Below, piece after piece: positions 1 to 10,480 of a stretch of DNA of 64,000 bases. The notes below the pieces were generated by a model. It did not search any database and had not been told where the DNA came from. It was given only the letters and a program-made list of their open reading frames with translations. Numbering within the stretch: position 1 is the first letter of the stretch; each line of letters opens with the position of its first letter. Made by a program: the position numbers and the translations under genes. Source of the stretch: Sweltsa coloradensis (Eukaryota > Arthropoda > Insecta > Plecoptera > Chloroperlidae); contig JAMZAV010000159.1 in NCBI GenBank assembly GCA_024449915.1, positions 620,001-684,000 on the forward strand, given 5' to 3'.

Positions 1-41
1 CATGATGTTTGTACGTTGAGCTTATCAGTTTAATCTCGATT

Positions 42-122
42 GTTAAAGTCACTGCCTCCTAGATGTTCGTCGTGGCTCAACGAGGAGCCACGACGAACAT
101 CTAGGAGGCAGTGGTTAAAGTC
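42..122. repeat. Perfect 28-bp-arm hairpin flanked by 9-bp direct repeats
   Basis: Bases 51-78 are exactly the reverse complement of 85-112, with a 6-nt spacer at 79-84. The nine bases GTTAAAGTC occur immediately left (42-50) and, after one extra G at 113, right (114-122), like a target-site duplication around a 63-bp insertion. No coding potential. It could be a very small foldback insertion or a template-switch product. Confidence 0.8.
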
Positions 123-597
123 TTTGAATACCTAGTGGGTTTTGAACAATGGCATCACCGCTACAAAATGTAAGATCCAATCGATCAATCGATTCTCGTG
201 TACCGCCACCGCTTCACCACGAGAATAATATGTTTGTTACCATTGCTGATTCACACGTGTTTATATGTATATGTAATAGGTGTAAGTATGAATGTATGAA
301 TGAATGATGTGTACGTATGTTTGCATATGTATGCAAAATTTATATGTATTGTTTTGATATCAATTGCCGTTAAAGTTTGCCCCGACAGGAGCTCGAACCC
401 AGAACCTCCGGCTTAAAGGGGTTTTTACCGCACCCCAAAATTATTTTTTACCACATACTACACTAAAATGATAGTTTAGAAAAGTATATCTTGCACCCAT
501 TACTTAACACGAATTTTTTAAGCTTTTGATACTGAAATTTGCGGAAATTTGCGTTTTAGTGAATTTCTTAAATCGGCTTCAACCTGCTTATCTTTTG
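123..597. other. No gene seen; TG/AT-rich sequence
   Basis: Bases 250-350 hold an imperfect TG/TA-rich simple sequence. Around 380-415 there is a weak reverse-strand B-box-like string (GGGTTCGAGCTCC) that could be a SINE remnant, but no tRNA fold is convincing. Nothing else is supported. Confidence 0.4.
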
Positions 598-1213
598 TTG
601 GATGAGCGTAGCGAGCGAAGCGAGCGAAGCGAAGATTCCATTTCACTACACTGGAGAAAAAAATCCGGAATGTTTTTTTTTTCTTCTTTTTTTCTTTTTG
701 TATTTTTGTCTGTTTGTCCGCACGATTCCGGCTAAACCGATACTCCAATTGCGATGAAATTTTATGGAGGCCTTCGAAATCTCTGAACTTAGAACTGCCA
801 CGTTTTTGAGCGCAATCGAAAAATTATTTCTCATTAAAATCGCAATTTTACGATTTTTTTCGATTTTTGAAAAACTTCTTCTACTTATAACACCTACATG
901 CTTTATCCGATTGTTATGATTTTTGCTCAGAACCTTATTTTATGAATTAATAGATAAGTGTTAAATTAGAGCGCAATCGAGAAATTATTTCTTATAAAAA
1001 TCGCAATTTTACGATTTTTTTCTTTTTTTAACAATTACAATTAATTTAAAAAAAAATTAAAGTTAATTTTTAATTTAATTTAATTTAATTTAAAAAAATT
1101 CAACTTAGTAATGATTTTTCCACAGAACAACAGAAAATCTGCATAACACATGGCAGCTCAATGCACCAATTACGCTCATCCAACAACGCGGCGGGACTTA
1201 AGCGTTTTCCTAG
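598..1213 (+). mobile_element. Helentron/HINE-like (pearl-like) nonautonomous element, copy 1
   Basis: The element begins TTGGATGAGCG followed by a GAGCGTAGCGAGCGAAGC-type array. It ends with the inverse of that start (CGCTCATCCAA), a GC-rich tail able to form a short AACGC/GCGTT stem, and the terminus CCTAG followed by T. Two internal monomers of about 160 bp start near 808 and 969 (GAGCGCAATCGAAAAATT). Terminal plus subterminal inverted repeats, tandem core monomers and a 3' stem-loop are the layout of Helentron-derived HINEs and bivalve pearl elements. There is no open frame of significance, so it must depend on an enzyme supplied elsewhere. Confidence 0.65.
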
Positions 1214-1369
1214 TTTTACATAAATACTAGAGCATCACATCAATCTAAAGCGGGCATTTAGAAAATTTTACAGTGAAATAGTGCATAAATATACACTCAA
1301 ACACGCAAATATATGCGTTCCGAAATTACACGTTCTTTTGGTAATCGGCGTATTTTGACCGAACCAATC

Positions 1370-1750
1370 CCGTCTGGGCCCGGGGTAGAATTGGCCCAGA
1401 GCATGGCTCTGCTAATCGTAAAAGGCGATTCAAGAGAAAAAGTCCACCTCGCAAACATCAGCTAGTAAGCGGGGAGTATATTACTCCCCGAACCTAGAGG
1501 CGAGCTCTGGCAATCGTCGTCGGGGACCTTGTCCCCTTTCCTTGACGACCTCCCGGCGACGATGACAATGACACAACGAATGATGACAAAGACGATGACG
1601 ACCGCGACGTGAGAAACCCCCCTTCCTCCCCTTACCCGTGGCGGATTCTGACCAGCATGGGCCCCTCCCCCCACCCCCCTTAGGCTAGAGTGGCGCATTA
1701 TGACCTAACGGTTGACGCGTCCTTAATCCAACTAAACCAAATAAACCAAA
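1370..1750 (+). mobile_element. SINE-like retroposon family B, copy 1
   Basis: Closely similar, in opposite orientation, to 60764-61147, the copy that shows a target-site duplication. The 5' end reads CCCGTCTGGGCCC and includes a possible A box (TGGCCCAGAGC near 1393) and a loose B box (GCGATTCAAGA near 1424). The 3' end runs into AATAAACCAAAAAC. The apparent open frames here are in unrelated phases and contain low-complexity GAT/GAC strings (about 1560-1605), so I do not treat them as genes. No clear target duplication is visible for this copy. Confidence 0.6.
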
Positions 1751-2649
1751 AACTTGCCCAATTACAAAAACAAAATACCACGATTAAAAAAAATGTAGCC
1801 AAGTACGTCAATGATGGCCAATATAATATTTTGAGCAAAATGTTCAAGGTCACTGGGCTCAAAAATCGCCCCCATGTATTTCTCGTGGGAGATTTTTTGC
1901 CGATGGGACCTAACTCGAAAATGGTCAAGTTCGGCAACTTTTTTCGGATTTTACTGATTAAATAATTATTTTGTAATTTTGTTAATTCATCACTTGAGTC
2001 TGAATACCCCTTTAACGCACTGACGCTCTTTCTAACTGAGCTACCTATAGGGCCACGAGGCAAACCTTTACGACAATTTGCTTTTTATGTGATTGTAGAG
2101 TTCCATGGAATAAACGTTCTCATCGGGCTGATGCTTAAAAACCCTTAATTCATGTATACTGTACCAAACGGTTGGGTGGTGTTATAATTTAAATATGGAT
2201 TATGATACTACATTGTTGTTATATCTATTTATTTATTTATTTAATTATTTATTATGTTTTTACTGATTAATGTTTGTTTTATTACTTCCTATCCTTCCTT
2301 TCTCTTACTACTGAAATGTTATGGGGCAGATCGAAACAATTTGCAATTTGCATTGAGCCCCCCCCATGCAAGAACGTGCTAACTTACAAAAATGTAGTTT
2401 CAAAAATGTAGATATGGGTTTAAAGTTTTTTTTAAAGAAACACAATAAGAAAGTAAGTGCAATAATAATGTTTGATATTTAATTTTTTTACAATACCTGG
2501 TCCAGATTATTTTCACATAAATTTCAAATATTTAACATGCGTTACAGGATGAGCGTGTAAAAAGTCATATGAGTAATTGTGATTTGATTCCATATTTCGC
2601 TATGTATGATCTGAGATCAGAAGTCTTAAAATAAAAAATAACAATATTA
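1751..2649. other. No gene seen
   Basis: AT-rich sequence. A 91-residue frame at 1690-1965 starts inside the family B retroposon and has no recognisable domain beyond a short heptad-like stretch, so it is not called. A TTTA-type simple run lies at about 2226-2250. Confidence 0.4.
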
Positions 2650-2908
2650 CATGACTTTTTTTAAAAACAACGCTTATATTTAAATGTACAAAAATGTAAA
2701 AAAAAAAAATCGCCCAACAAATTTTTGCCTTACTCGGAAAATAAATGCGTTGTGCGCTTACGGTATTGACATAGATAACAGAATTTTGTTGTTCATGGAG
2801 GGAAAGTGGAGGGAAAGGGAGTAAGGCAAAAATTTGTTAAGCGAACATTTATTTTTACTTTTTAGTCCATTTGATAAGCGTTGTTTTAAAAAAATAATTT
2901 TTTTCATG
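2650..2908. repeat. Foldback element with ~85-bp inverted arms
   Basis: The left arm (2650-2736) runs CATG, poly-T/A, AACGCTTAT, then AACAAATTTTTGCC. The right arm (about 2818-2908) is its imperfect reverse complement, ending in ...TTTTTCATG. The innermost ~20 bp of each arm, on either side of a ~80-bp spacer, match almost perfectly. No coding potential. This is a MITE-like foldback; I see no clear target duplication. Confidence 0.6.
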
Positions 2909-5278
2909 GATTATTGTTTTATACTTTTGAGTCATAACGAATGTTGTAATCGAATGTGTGCTCACTGGACGTGTCCGAATTTCTGCATCTGGTTGGCGGT
3001 TGGCCCATCCTCACTAGCTGTGACTAATTTCCCACATGAAGCTTTGTGTAATTAATTAATTATGATGAATTAATTGATTAACTAGTAAATGTGATAAATT
3101 TATTCATGTATTGTCACCAAGAATACGTATGTGTGAAAAATTTCAGCTCGATTGGACATTAAAAAGTGGGTGAAATATTGATTATAAGATTCCGTCCAGA
3201 CAGACACTAGAAGCTAATATAAGCGTTGTAATAAAATAAAAACAAATAATAGGAATAAGAAATAAAATAAAAATAAAATTCCATTATCTCCCATGCCTAC
3301 CGTGCTCTGCCGGTTGCAACAATTAATGTAGACATTGCTGTTATCTAACAAGACTTGTAACACCTTTCATATTTTACTGAAATGCTGCGCTCTAGCATTG
3401 CCTGATGAAAGACAAATAGGACTCTTGAGGGCATATATACTAGGGCTGGACCATACAACTAAATACAATATTTGTGAAATACCCTCTTGGTTACCAATCC
3501 ACACGATCTACAAGGTTCACCTCCCAAGGTCAAACTTCCGCCGACCGAGGGACCATTTCAACATAATATGTCGCATTTCCTCAGGTTCACAAAATTCTAT
3601 TCGAATTTTGCTTTGCAACCACTGTTACAGATAATATGCTACTGACAGGAAAAACTACACCTGAATTACTTTGTCCCCTGCAACCACTAACATTATATCT
3701 GTAAGCCAAACTGAAAGAGGTAGTGAAATGAATATCCAACATAAGCAAATAAATTAATATAAACAATGGCTACACTAAAAATATTGATCATTCAAGTTCT
3801 CCCGTACTGTGCCAAGGAATACCTAAATTCCCCAACGGCCGTAACTAGAAAATATGGTCGCTGTGACAAACCCAGCGCCTCCACTATTTGTTATTAATTT
3901 TATTTATTGTTTTGGGGTATAGACTCACAAATACATTAAATACGCCATTAAAATACTCTTACTTAAATCGCGCGCACCAACAGTTGAGGCCATCTCCTAG
4001 GTCCAGTCCTTGGCCAAGGTCAAACCACCGTCGACTGAAGAAGTATTACAGTATTACAACACTGTCGTGTCACGATATTTTTTAAGTAAATCTGGAAAAC
4101 TCCAAAATGGTTTCACCTTAACATTTTGGGAAATGTATTGTTACGTTGTAATAAGTCTTGTTTCACCCGTTCTACTTTGATAACAATTTATTTAACAACA
4201 ATTATATCTCAAAAAGTTTACCAGCCACAAATTATTTTCAATAAATTTGGGAAAGGAATTAGAGACAATATTTTGTGCATGATACTTCCGATTGTTTTGC
4301 TAAACTTTCTTGGATACCATTCTTTTGTTTTTAACTTTGGATTAAGTACCAGTATTAAATATCTTTATTTTAATAAGACAGAAGTAAATACAGAATAGGA
4401 TTTTATTCTAACAACTCTTCTGCATATTATTTCTTGTTCCAATATGGCTGCCGATTGCTGTTGCTGGTGTAACATATTGATTTTTACGTTGGATTCAGAC
4501 CAGAGAAGACTATACAATTAATAACATTGTAAGTGCACAAGAATTATGAGGAAAACTCGTTTCATGTATCTTTGATTTACTTCTGCCCCTGTAATGTCAA
4601 CGATCATGGAGCTGGCATGTTATACGCCACAGAATGTTCTTAAAAACTAAAATAATAATTTTAATTATTATTAATTAATAGCTGTTTTGAGTTGTCGCTA
4701 TAATTCACGTTTTTGTTTCAAAGAATTCAATGGCAAAAATGCGGAACCAGATAACACATTTTAAAAGTGCACCTCACAATGCCCTACGCTTGTTTCCCTG
4801 CACTCTACGCGCCGCTTCTTGACCCAATTCTTGTACCTCCGTACATGAAGTGAGGTCTATTAACTGCAACGCAATGTACAACACTTTCACACTTCTTTTT
4901 GTCTTGAATTCTAGCTAACATGCTGGTCTGACGTATGATGTTTTGCTTCAAGACGTTGGGAGTAGAGGAACAAGTACATTGAGTTGTGTTCAACATGTAT
5001 GTATGTATGATGTACTTTTTGTAGATTTTTTAAACGAAATGCCAAGGCAAAGCTTTTTGTTGTTTTCTGTACAGTGCAGTAAAACGTTTTTAACGATGTA
5101 TAAGTTTGAGAGGAAAAAACATTACAATGTATTATTCTCTACACTGTTGCAGAATTCAACTCTTGGTTTTCCTTGTTTTTCTATTTTCATAAATAATTGA
5201 ATAGGGAATTTGCATAAGTTCCCGACATCGGTTAAAGTATGTGCAATATATCTATATATATATTGTTTTTGTTTCTAA
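2909..5278. other. No gene seen
   Basis: AT-rich with short frames only (up to about 99 codons) that lack domains, good starts or splice context. I see no repeats beyond short AT runs. A reverse-strand stretch at 4805-4870 can be read in splice phase 1 after a CAG, but the acceptor is weak and it is not called. Confidence 0.4.
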
Positions 5279-5319
5279 ACCTTGATAAAGCTAGGTGAAA
5301 CCCTAGTGAAACGTCGGAA
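5279..5319 (+). ncRNA. Degenerate hammerhead-ribozyme-like motif (retroelement relic)
   Basis: The string shows, in order, TTGATAA (consensus CTGATGA), a 5-bp stem II (CTAGG at 5291-5295 with CCTAG at 5302-5306) closed by TGAAAC, then GAAAC and GTC. That is the order of hammerhead core elements. Hammerheads of this compact type occur in Penelope-like retroelements and retrozymes. Two core bases are changed, so cleavage activity is doubtful, and the pairing of stems I and III is not convincing. Treat it as a relic. Confidence 0.3.
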
Positions 5320-5410
5320 ATAAAATATTATTTTATTAAATAATCATACACAGTTTTACCTCAAAACATATATTTTCATATATATATATATTTCTGTCTA
5401 AAGTACCTAC

Positions 5411-5436
5411 ATATATATATATATATATATATATAT
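5411..5436. repeat. (AT)n microsatellite
   Basis: Uninterrupted AT dinucleotide run of about 13 units. Shorter TA runs lie nearby at about 5379-5390 and 5520-5530. Confidence 0.9.
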
Positions 5437-5797
5437 GTTTAACTTGGTTTTATAGTAGGCGACTATGACGCTGTTATGTTAGTACTTTAGACAAAAATTA
5501 AAAAAGTGACTACCCCGGTGTATATATATATACGTCTAAAAATGATATAAACACGTCTAAAAATGATATAAACGTAATTTAAGGTTTTTAAAGTTAATCG
5601 TTCAAGAGTGAGGGTCAAAGTTCGACATTTAAAATTTCCCCAACACTTATTTTGAAACGGCAGCCTACGTCATCGGCCCTCATCAGTAACACGGCCGCCT
5701 AGATAAAAAGCAAAATTCCATCCTTCTACCAAAGGCTTTGGTTCATACAAAAATGACCAACAATAAACAACAGTTGATGTCCTTTTCCAAGTATTAT

Positions 5798-6703
5798 TTG
5801 GATGAGCGTTGCGAGCGAAGCGAAGATTCCATTTCACTACACCAAAATAAAAAATCCGGAATGTTTTACTTTTCTTTTTTCCAATTGCGATGAAATTTTA
5901 TGGAGGCCTTCGAAATCTCTGAACCAAGAACTGCCACGTTTTTGAGCGCAATCGAAAAATTATTTCTCGTGAAAATCGTAATTTTACGATTTTTTGCAAT
6001 TTTTTAAAAAAATTCTTCGACTTATTACACCTACATTCTTTATCCGAATGTTATGATTTTTTCACAGAACCTTTATTTTATGAATTTATATATTCGTGTG
6101 AAATTCGAGCGCAATAAAAAATTATTTCTAATGAAAATTGCAATTTTACGATTTTTTAATTTTTTTAAACTTTCTTCGACTTAAACCTACATGCTTTATC
6201 CTATTGTAATGATTTTTTCACAGAACCTTAATTTTATGAATTTTTATATTCGTGTGAAATTTTGGCGCAATCGAAAAATAATTTTGCATGAAAATCACAA
6301 TTTTACGATTTTTTCGATTTTTTAAAAACTATCTTTGACTTATAACACCTACATGCTTTATCCGATTGTAATGATTTTTTAAGTGAACCTTAATTTAATG
6401 AATTTATAAATTCGTGTGAAATTTGAGCGCAATCAAATAATCATTTTTCATGAAAATCGCAATTTTACGTTTTTTTATTTTTTATTTTACATTTCTTTCA
6501 CTTATAACACCTACATGCTTTATCCGATTGTAACGATTTTTATACAGAACCTTTATATAATAAAATAATATATTGGTGTGAAATTTGAGCGAAATCCAAA
6601 ATTTATGTCTCATGAAAATCGCAATTTTACGCTTTCATTTTCGTTTAAAAAAATTACGCTCATCCAACAACGCGCCTGAAAAAGCGTTTGCGAAGCTTCC
6701 TAG
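5798..6703 (+). mobile_element. Helentron/HINE-like element, copy 2 (five monomer starts)
   Basis: Same start (TTGGATGAGCG) and same terminus (CCTAG followed by T) as copy 1. Monomer starts (GCGCAATCGAAAAATT or variants) fall near 5946, 6109, 6265, 6426 and 6588, a spacing of 156-163 bp. Each monomer carries ATTTTACGATTTTT, CACCTACATGCTTTATCC and TTCGTGTGAAATT landmarks. The 3' tail differs from the other copies (CGCGCCTGAAAAAGCG) but keeps the AACGC/GCGTT stem. Noncoding. Confidence 0.65.
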
Positions 6704-7485
6704 TAATCAACATTGTGTTTTTTACTATCAATTTAAATACGGTTAAAAGCTTACATTGAGATATTCTAAATATTTAAAATAAAATATTAAGCATATTAGA
6801 ACAAACTAGATGTCAAAATGTGCTTCTACATCCAAGATAATCTCCGAAAGCGAGTAACTTGATATATCGTTACGTGATTGGTTGACTGGTATCATGAAGG
6901 CTGGTGACGTATGACCCGTTTTTTGCCGACAAAATATGTAAAAAACTTTCACCCTTATTTTATAAATGAAAATATTCTTAAAATCAAGAAACTAATATAT
7001 TTTTGTACAAAGGAAGGTGGCCTTAACACAGTAGAACCATAAAATAATGTTATGCAAATTTCCTATTGCATGTTATTTTTAAGCTTCAATAGATGAAACA
7101 ATTATACATAAAGAATTGGAAGAAATTTGATTTAATATCAGTGTAAATAACTTTGTTTTGTGACATGTATTCAATATGTATATATAATATATAATATATT
7201 TTATGTATGTGTATCCATGTTACTGGTAGTTTCGGTGTATTGGCATATTATTGTCAATATTATTATATTATGATTGTTATTAAGGCGAAAAGGAATCGTG
7301 GATTTGTATGGGAATTATACGGGTGGTATTTAGTCGACTGTTAAGTGCAAGTTATTCGATGGTTTATATTTTGTAATTAACAAATGTTTATTAATTCCAA
7401 GTTTTTAGAAACAGATCGGAGTAGTGCCACTCATTTTGATCATGCATGTTACAAGAAGTACACGTCGTGATCGAGGGATGGCGTT

Positions 7486-7519
7486 GAGGTCGCAAGGAAA
7501 CAATCTTCCTTGCGACCTC
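7486..7519. repeat. 14-bp perfect hairpin, 6-nt loop
   Basis: GAGGTCGCAAGGAA (7486-7499) pairs perfectly with 7506-7519 across ACAATC. It is a GC-rich stem in AT-rich surroundings. Confidence 0.8.
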
Positions 7520-8212
7520 CTGGGACATGAACCAACCGTTCCATTTTCATTTCAAACCATTCGCAATAATATCTTTTAAAATCTGCGTCCCGGCGGTTTT
7601 CATCTTTCGTTTTAAAAGGCTTTTATAGGAGCGTGACTGAAGATTGCCAACCGAGGAATTATCTCAAAGTTGACCTGATCTTGGATTTGCTGAAAACCAA
7701 GTCAACTCAATTTAAATCCAATGCGCAATATTTAGTCACCCATGTATAGTTGGTTCGTGTCCCAGTGATATTAATAACTATCTAGCTAGTGTAACGCAGT
7801 TATATGAATGATTTGAGTAGCTATAATTGAAAATAGTGCACAGATCTGTGACGTTTGGTCGCCGACTCTAAACGAGCGCTAAGAATCAGTGATTGTTACG
7901 ATGTTAAACAATGCTGAGCCCCTGATTGTTGGAGGTCGATAGAATCGTCAACCATGTAAACGTCACTTTGTTAGCAATCAGAGGAATCATAATACTGTAG
8001 CAATAAATCATATATTATTATTATTAGCATCATAGTCATCAACGTCGTTTATGGTTATTGAAATGATGAAATAGCATATTATTTACAATATGCTTATCTT
8101 TTCAACTGATTTCTTGTTTTACCATTAAAATTTAATTTCAGATAGATTGGTTGATATGGTTTATTTTGAGAGATATCTTCCGAATAGTTTGCCATTTTAA
8201 GTATCAGTACTG

Positions 8213-8242
8213 AAGACTATACATTATTACATGTATAGTCTT
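8213..8242. repeat. 12-bp perfect hairpin, 6-nt loop
   Basis: AAGACTATACAT (8213-8224) pairs perfectly with 8231-8242 across TATTAC. Confidence 0.75.
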
Positions 8243-10170
8243 TACAGATAGTTCGTTTGTGTAATTTACTTTGATATCGCCATGGACCACACATTTGATT
8301 ACTGATTATGAAGATGGCCATCTAAAGTTTCTTTCCCACAAAATGTGATTGGCAACATTGTTGAGGTGGTTTTGTTTTTAGATCATCCACACAAACACAC
8401 AATTGAATGAAATTACACGTTTTTCTGAGTGATCAGGATTCGAGCGTCGTCCCTAACAGTAGTGAAAGAGTCGGGTACCTGTCTGTATAGCGGGTCCAGC
8501 CCGTTAGACTGAAAGATTGAGACTCGAGCGGCTCACGGCTGCATTGCTCTCCAAACACAGGAGTGATACGTAGATTAAACGATTTCATATTAAAAGTAAT
8601 AAAAACACAACATATTTGTACTTTTAACATTCAATTTCACTCAGTGATTAGTCCAATGGATAAAGTGCATGGATGTTGTTTAATCAAACATTATCTTTAT
8701 TCTGTTCATACATAAAAACATGTGCATCAGATATTTTAAAAGATAGTTTTTTGACGTTTTCTGTACTTTTAAGTATAAGGAGTGATTGAATAGAATTAGA
8801 CTATGCTTGCAGCTATATGAGTAACATTATATAATATACTCTTTTAGAATAGTGTTATTATGCCCATACATGCTGAGTTTGTGCATCACAAGTTATTTCC
8901 GTCCAGAATTCTTCAAAATCAAAAAGCATTTTTTTTTTACAGAGAGCACACATTTTTACCAGCAACTTCCCTCCCAATGATAATTTGGATAGTGGTTTTA
9001 CAAATATAGTTTGTGTAATTTATTTTAACATGCGTACAACGCCTTTGATGCTAAAAAACTATTTCAGGCATATTTTCCTTACGGTATAGCGCTATTTTAT
9101 GATCAGAAATATACTTGACTTCTCTCATTTTAAAGGAAACAATAACATATGTTTTATACCTTGTATATTTCGGCTATAGTATGATAACATTCATTTCTCT
9201 TTTATCTTGAAGGCGTCAGGTTTCTATAGCTTATCCCAAAACCATCAAAATCCTCACTCTTAACCAATCTGCAGGTGATAAACCTCACCGTGTAGGAGAG
9301 TTAATAAATTATGTAAGTTTATCACATGTGAAGTCAAATTGTTTTTTTCAGCACCTAGATCATAGTTTTGACTTCCGACGTTCACACCATTCCGGACGAG
9401 GTTTAACTTGTGGCCATAACTTCCATACACAGTTCAACTGCAGATCATTGAACTTATGCTAAGCTTTCCTCGTGAAAAAGAATTGTGCTAATTTATTCTT
9501 TGGTCCCTTAATAACCATGTTCGTGTTTGTTAGTGCACAATTCGTCGGCATCAGCCAGTCTGTCACTTTCAGTAAAATCATTATTTAACTAAACTGCCCA
9601 TGCGTAAGTGTTGACAGAAGTATAACTGGGAATATTGGATTTCAGTAATTACTGTTAATTTAAAGAGCACACACATGTCAATAATCATAGCCTAAATTAC
9701 ACAGAATTTAAGACAAAGTAGTAAAAATCACAGTATTCGCCTTAATAGATTATCTAAAGTTTTACTCATGAGAGTGATACACAACTTGAGTAATGTAAAC
9801 ATGTTTTAACATGTTGATGTTGGGTAAAACTAGGTTGTGCTATGCGAGTGTCGTGGGTGTTGGGTGAAAAGTTTGAAAAAGGAATTTTTAATTAATAATA
9901 ATTACTCTAGTGTAATACAGTAGTTAGAATTTGATAAATACTTCTCATTGATAAAAGTTAGATTGGTCACCTGGAGATCATACCAATGTTGATCTCATGA
10001 TATAATAAGGTTATTTTATCTTTACGGTATATACAATTCTAAATGTTATTTCCTTATAGTAAAAAGAGGTGAGTCAATCACTGTTGCACACTGATGAAGC
10101 CAATAACACTTGTGCCTTTACGTCCAATCATTGGCTTGCCTAGATTAACGATTATTCCTGTAATAGAAAT

Positions 10171-10176
10171 TTTATT
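10171..10176 (-). terminator. AATAAA polyadenylation signal for the Shaw-type channel gene
   Basis: Reverse-strand AATAAA about 130 nt past the stop codon at 10305. It is the first such hexamer after the terminal exon, consistent with a short 3' UTR. Confidence 0.45.
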
Positions 10177-10304
10177 GAAAACCAACTTGAACCTTTGTGT
10201 TGGTGTTCATATTTTAAAAACTCTCGTCCACTTTAGCAAAAGTAAAATCTCCAATATTGTATCTAGTTTGAAATGAGCGCGATTCCTCAAGTTTCTGCCT
10301 TGTG

Positions 10305-10480
10305 TTATACTTGAAGAGACTTCACTGGTCTACTGCTTGACGATGGGGCGGAGTCAGAATTGGAAGGCGATAGCTGATTGGTGGGTTTACTGCCCATTTT
10401 CAGGGTGGATGTGTTCGATTCTAAACTCACTCCGTTTGTGTTCAAGGACACTGTCATTCCCACTCCCACGTTCATTCCAG
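10305..10480 (-). CDS. Shaw/Kv3 potassium channel, candidate terminal C-terminal exon
   Basis: The minus strand shows a strong acceptor (a CTTATTTTCAG tract) just above 10480. The exon then reads in phase 1, completing the codon left by the 16895 donor, for 57 residues: it starts AGMNVGVGMTVSLNTNG, continues Ser/Thr/Asn-rich, and ends ...PVKSLQV with a stop at 10305. Phase agreement, the acceptor, the absence of a nearby donor and the downstream AATAAA support a last exon encoding the cytoplasmic tail. The final residues L-Q-V fit a class II PDZ ligand, which is inference. Kv3-family genes are known for alternative C-terminal exons. I do not recognise this tail from memory, so assignment to the channel rests on phase, strand and position. 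Confidence 0.65.

Larger units (their letters stand above)
6704..10170. other. No gene seen; two short perfect hairpins
   Basis: AT-rich sequence downstream of the channel gene's likely poly(A) site. A reverse-strand frame at 8433-8630 overlaps a B-box-like string near 8440 (CGACGCTCGAATCCTG on the minus strand) and is probably SINE-derived. The two hairpins are listed separately. Confidence 0.4.

Noticed and set aside
1462..1698. Reverse-strand frame mirrored by a frame at 60812-61057
   Set aside because: Both lie in family B retroposon copies. Similarity follows from shared DNA; the low-complexity Val/Ile stretch comes from GAT/GAC repeats.
1690..1965. 91-codon plus-strand frame
   Set aside because: Starts within the family B retroposon and has no recognised domain or conserved copy.
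4805..4870. Possible further phase-1 channel exon on the minus strand
   Set aside because: Lies beyond the likely poly(A) signal and the acceptor is weak.
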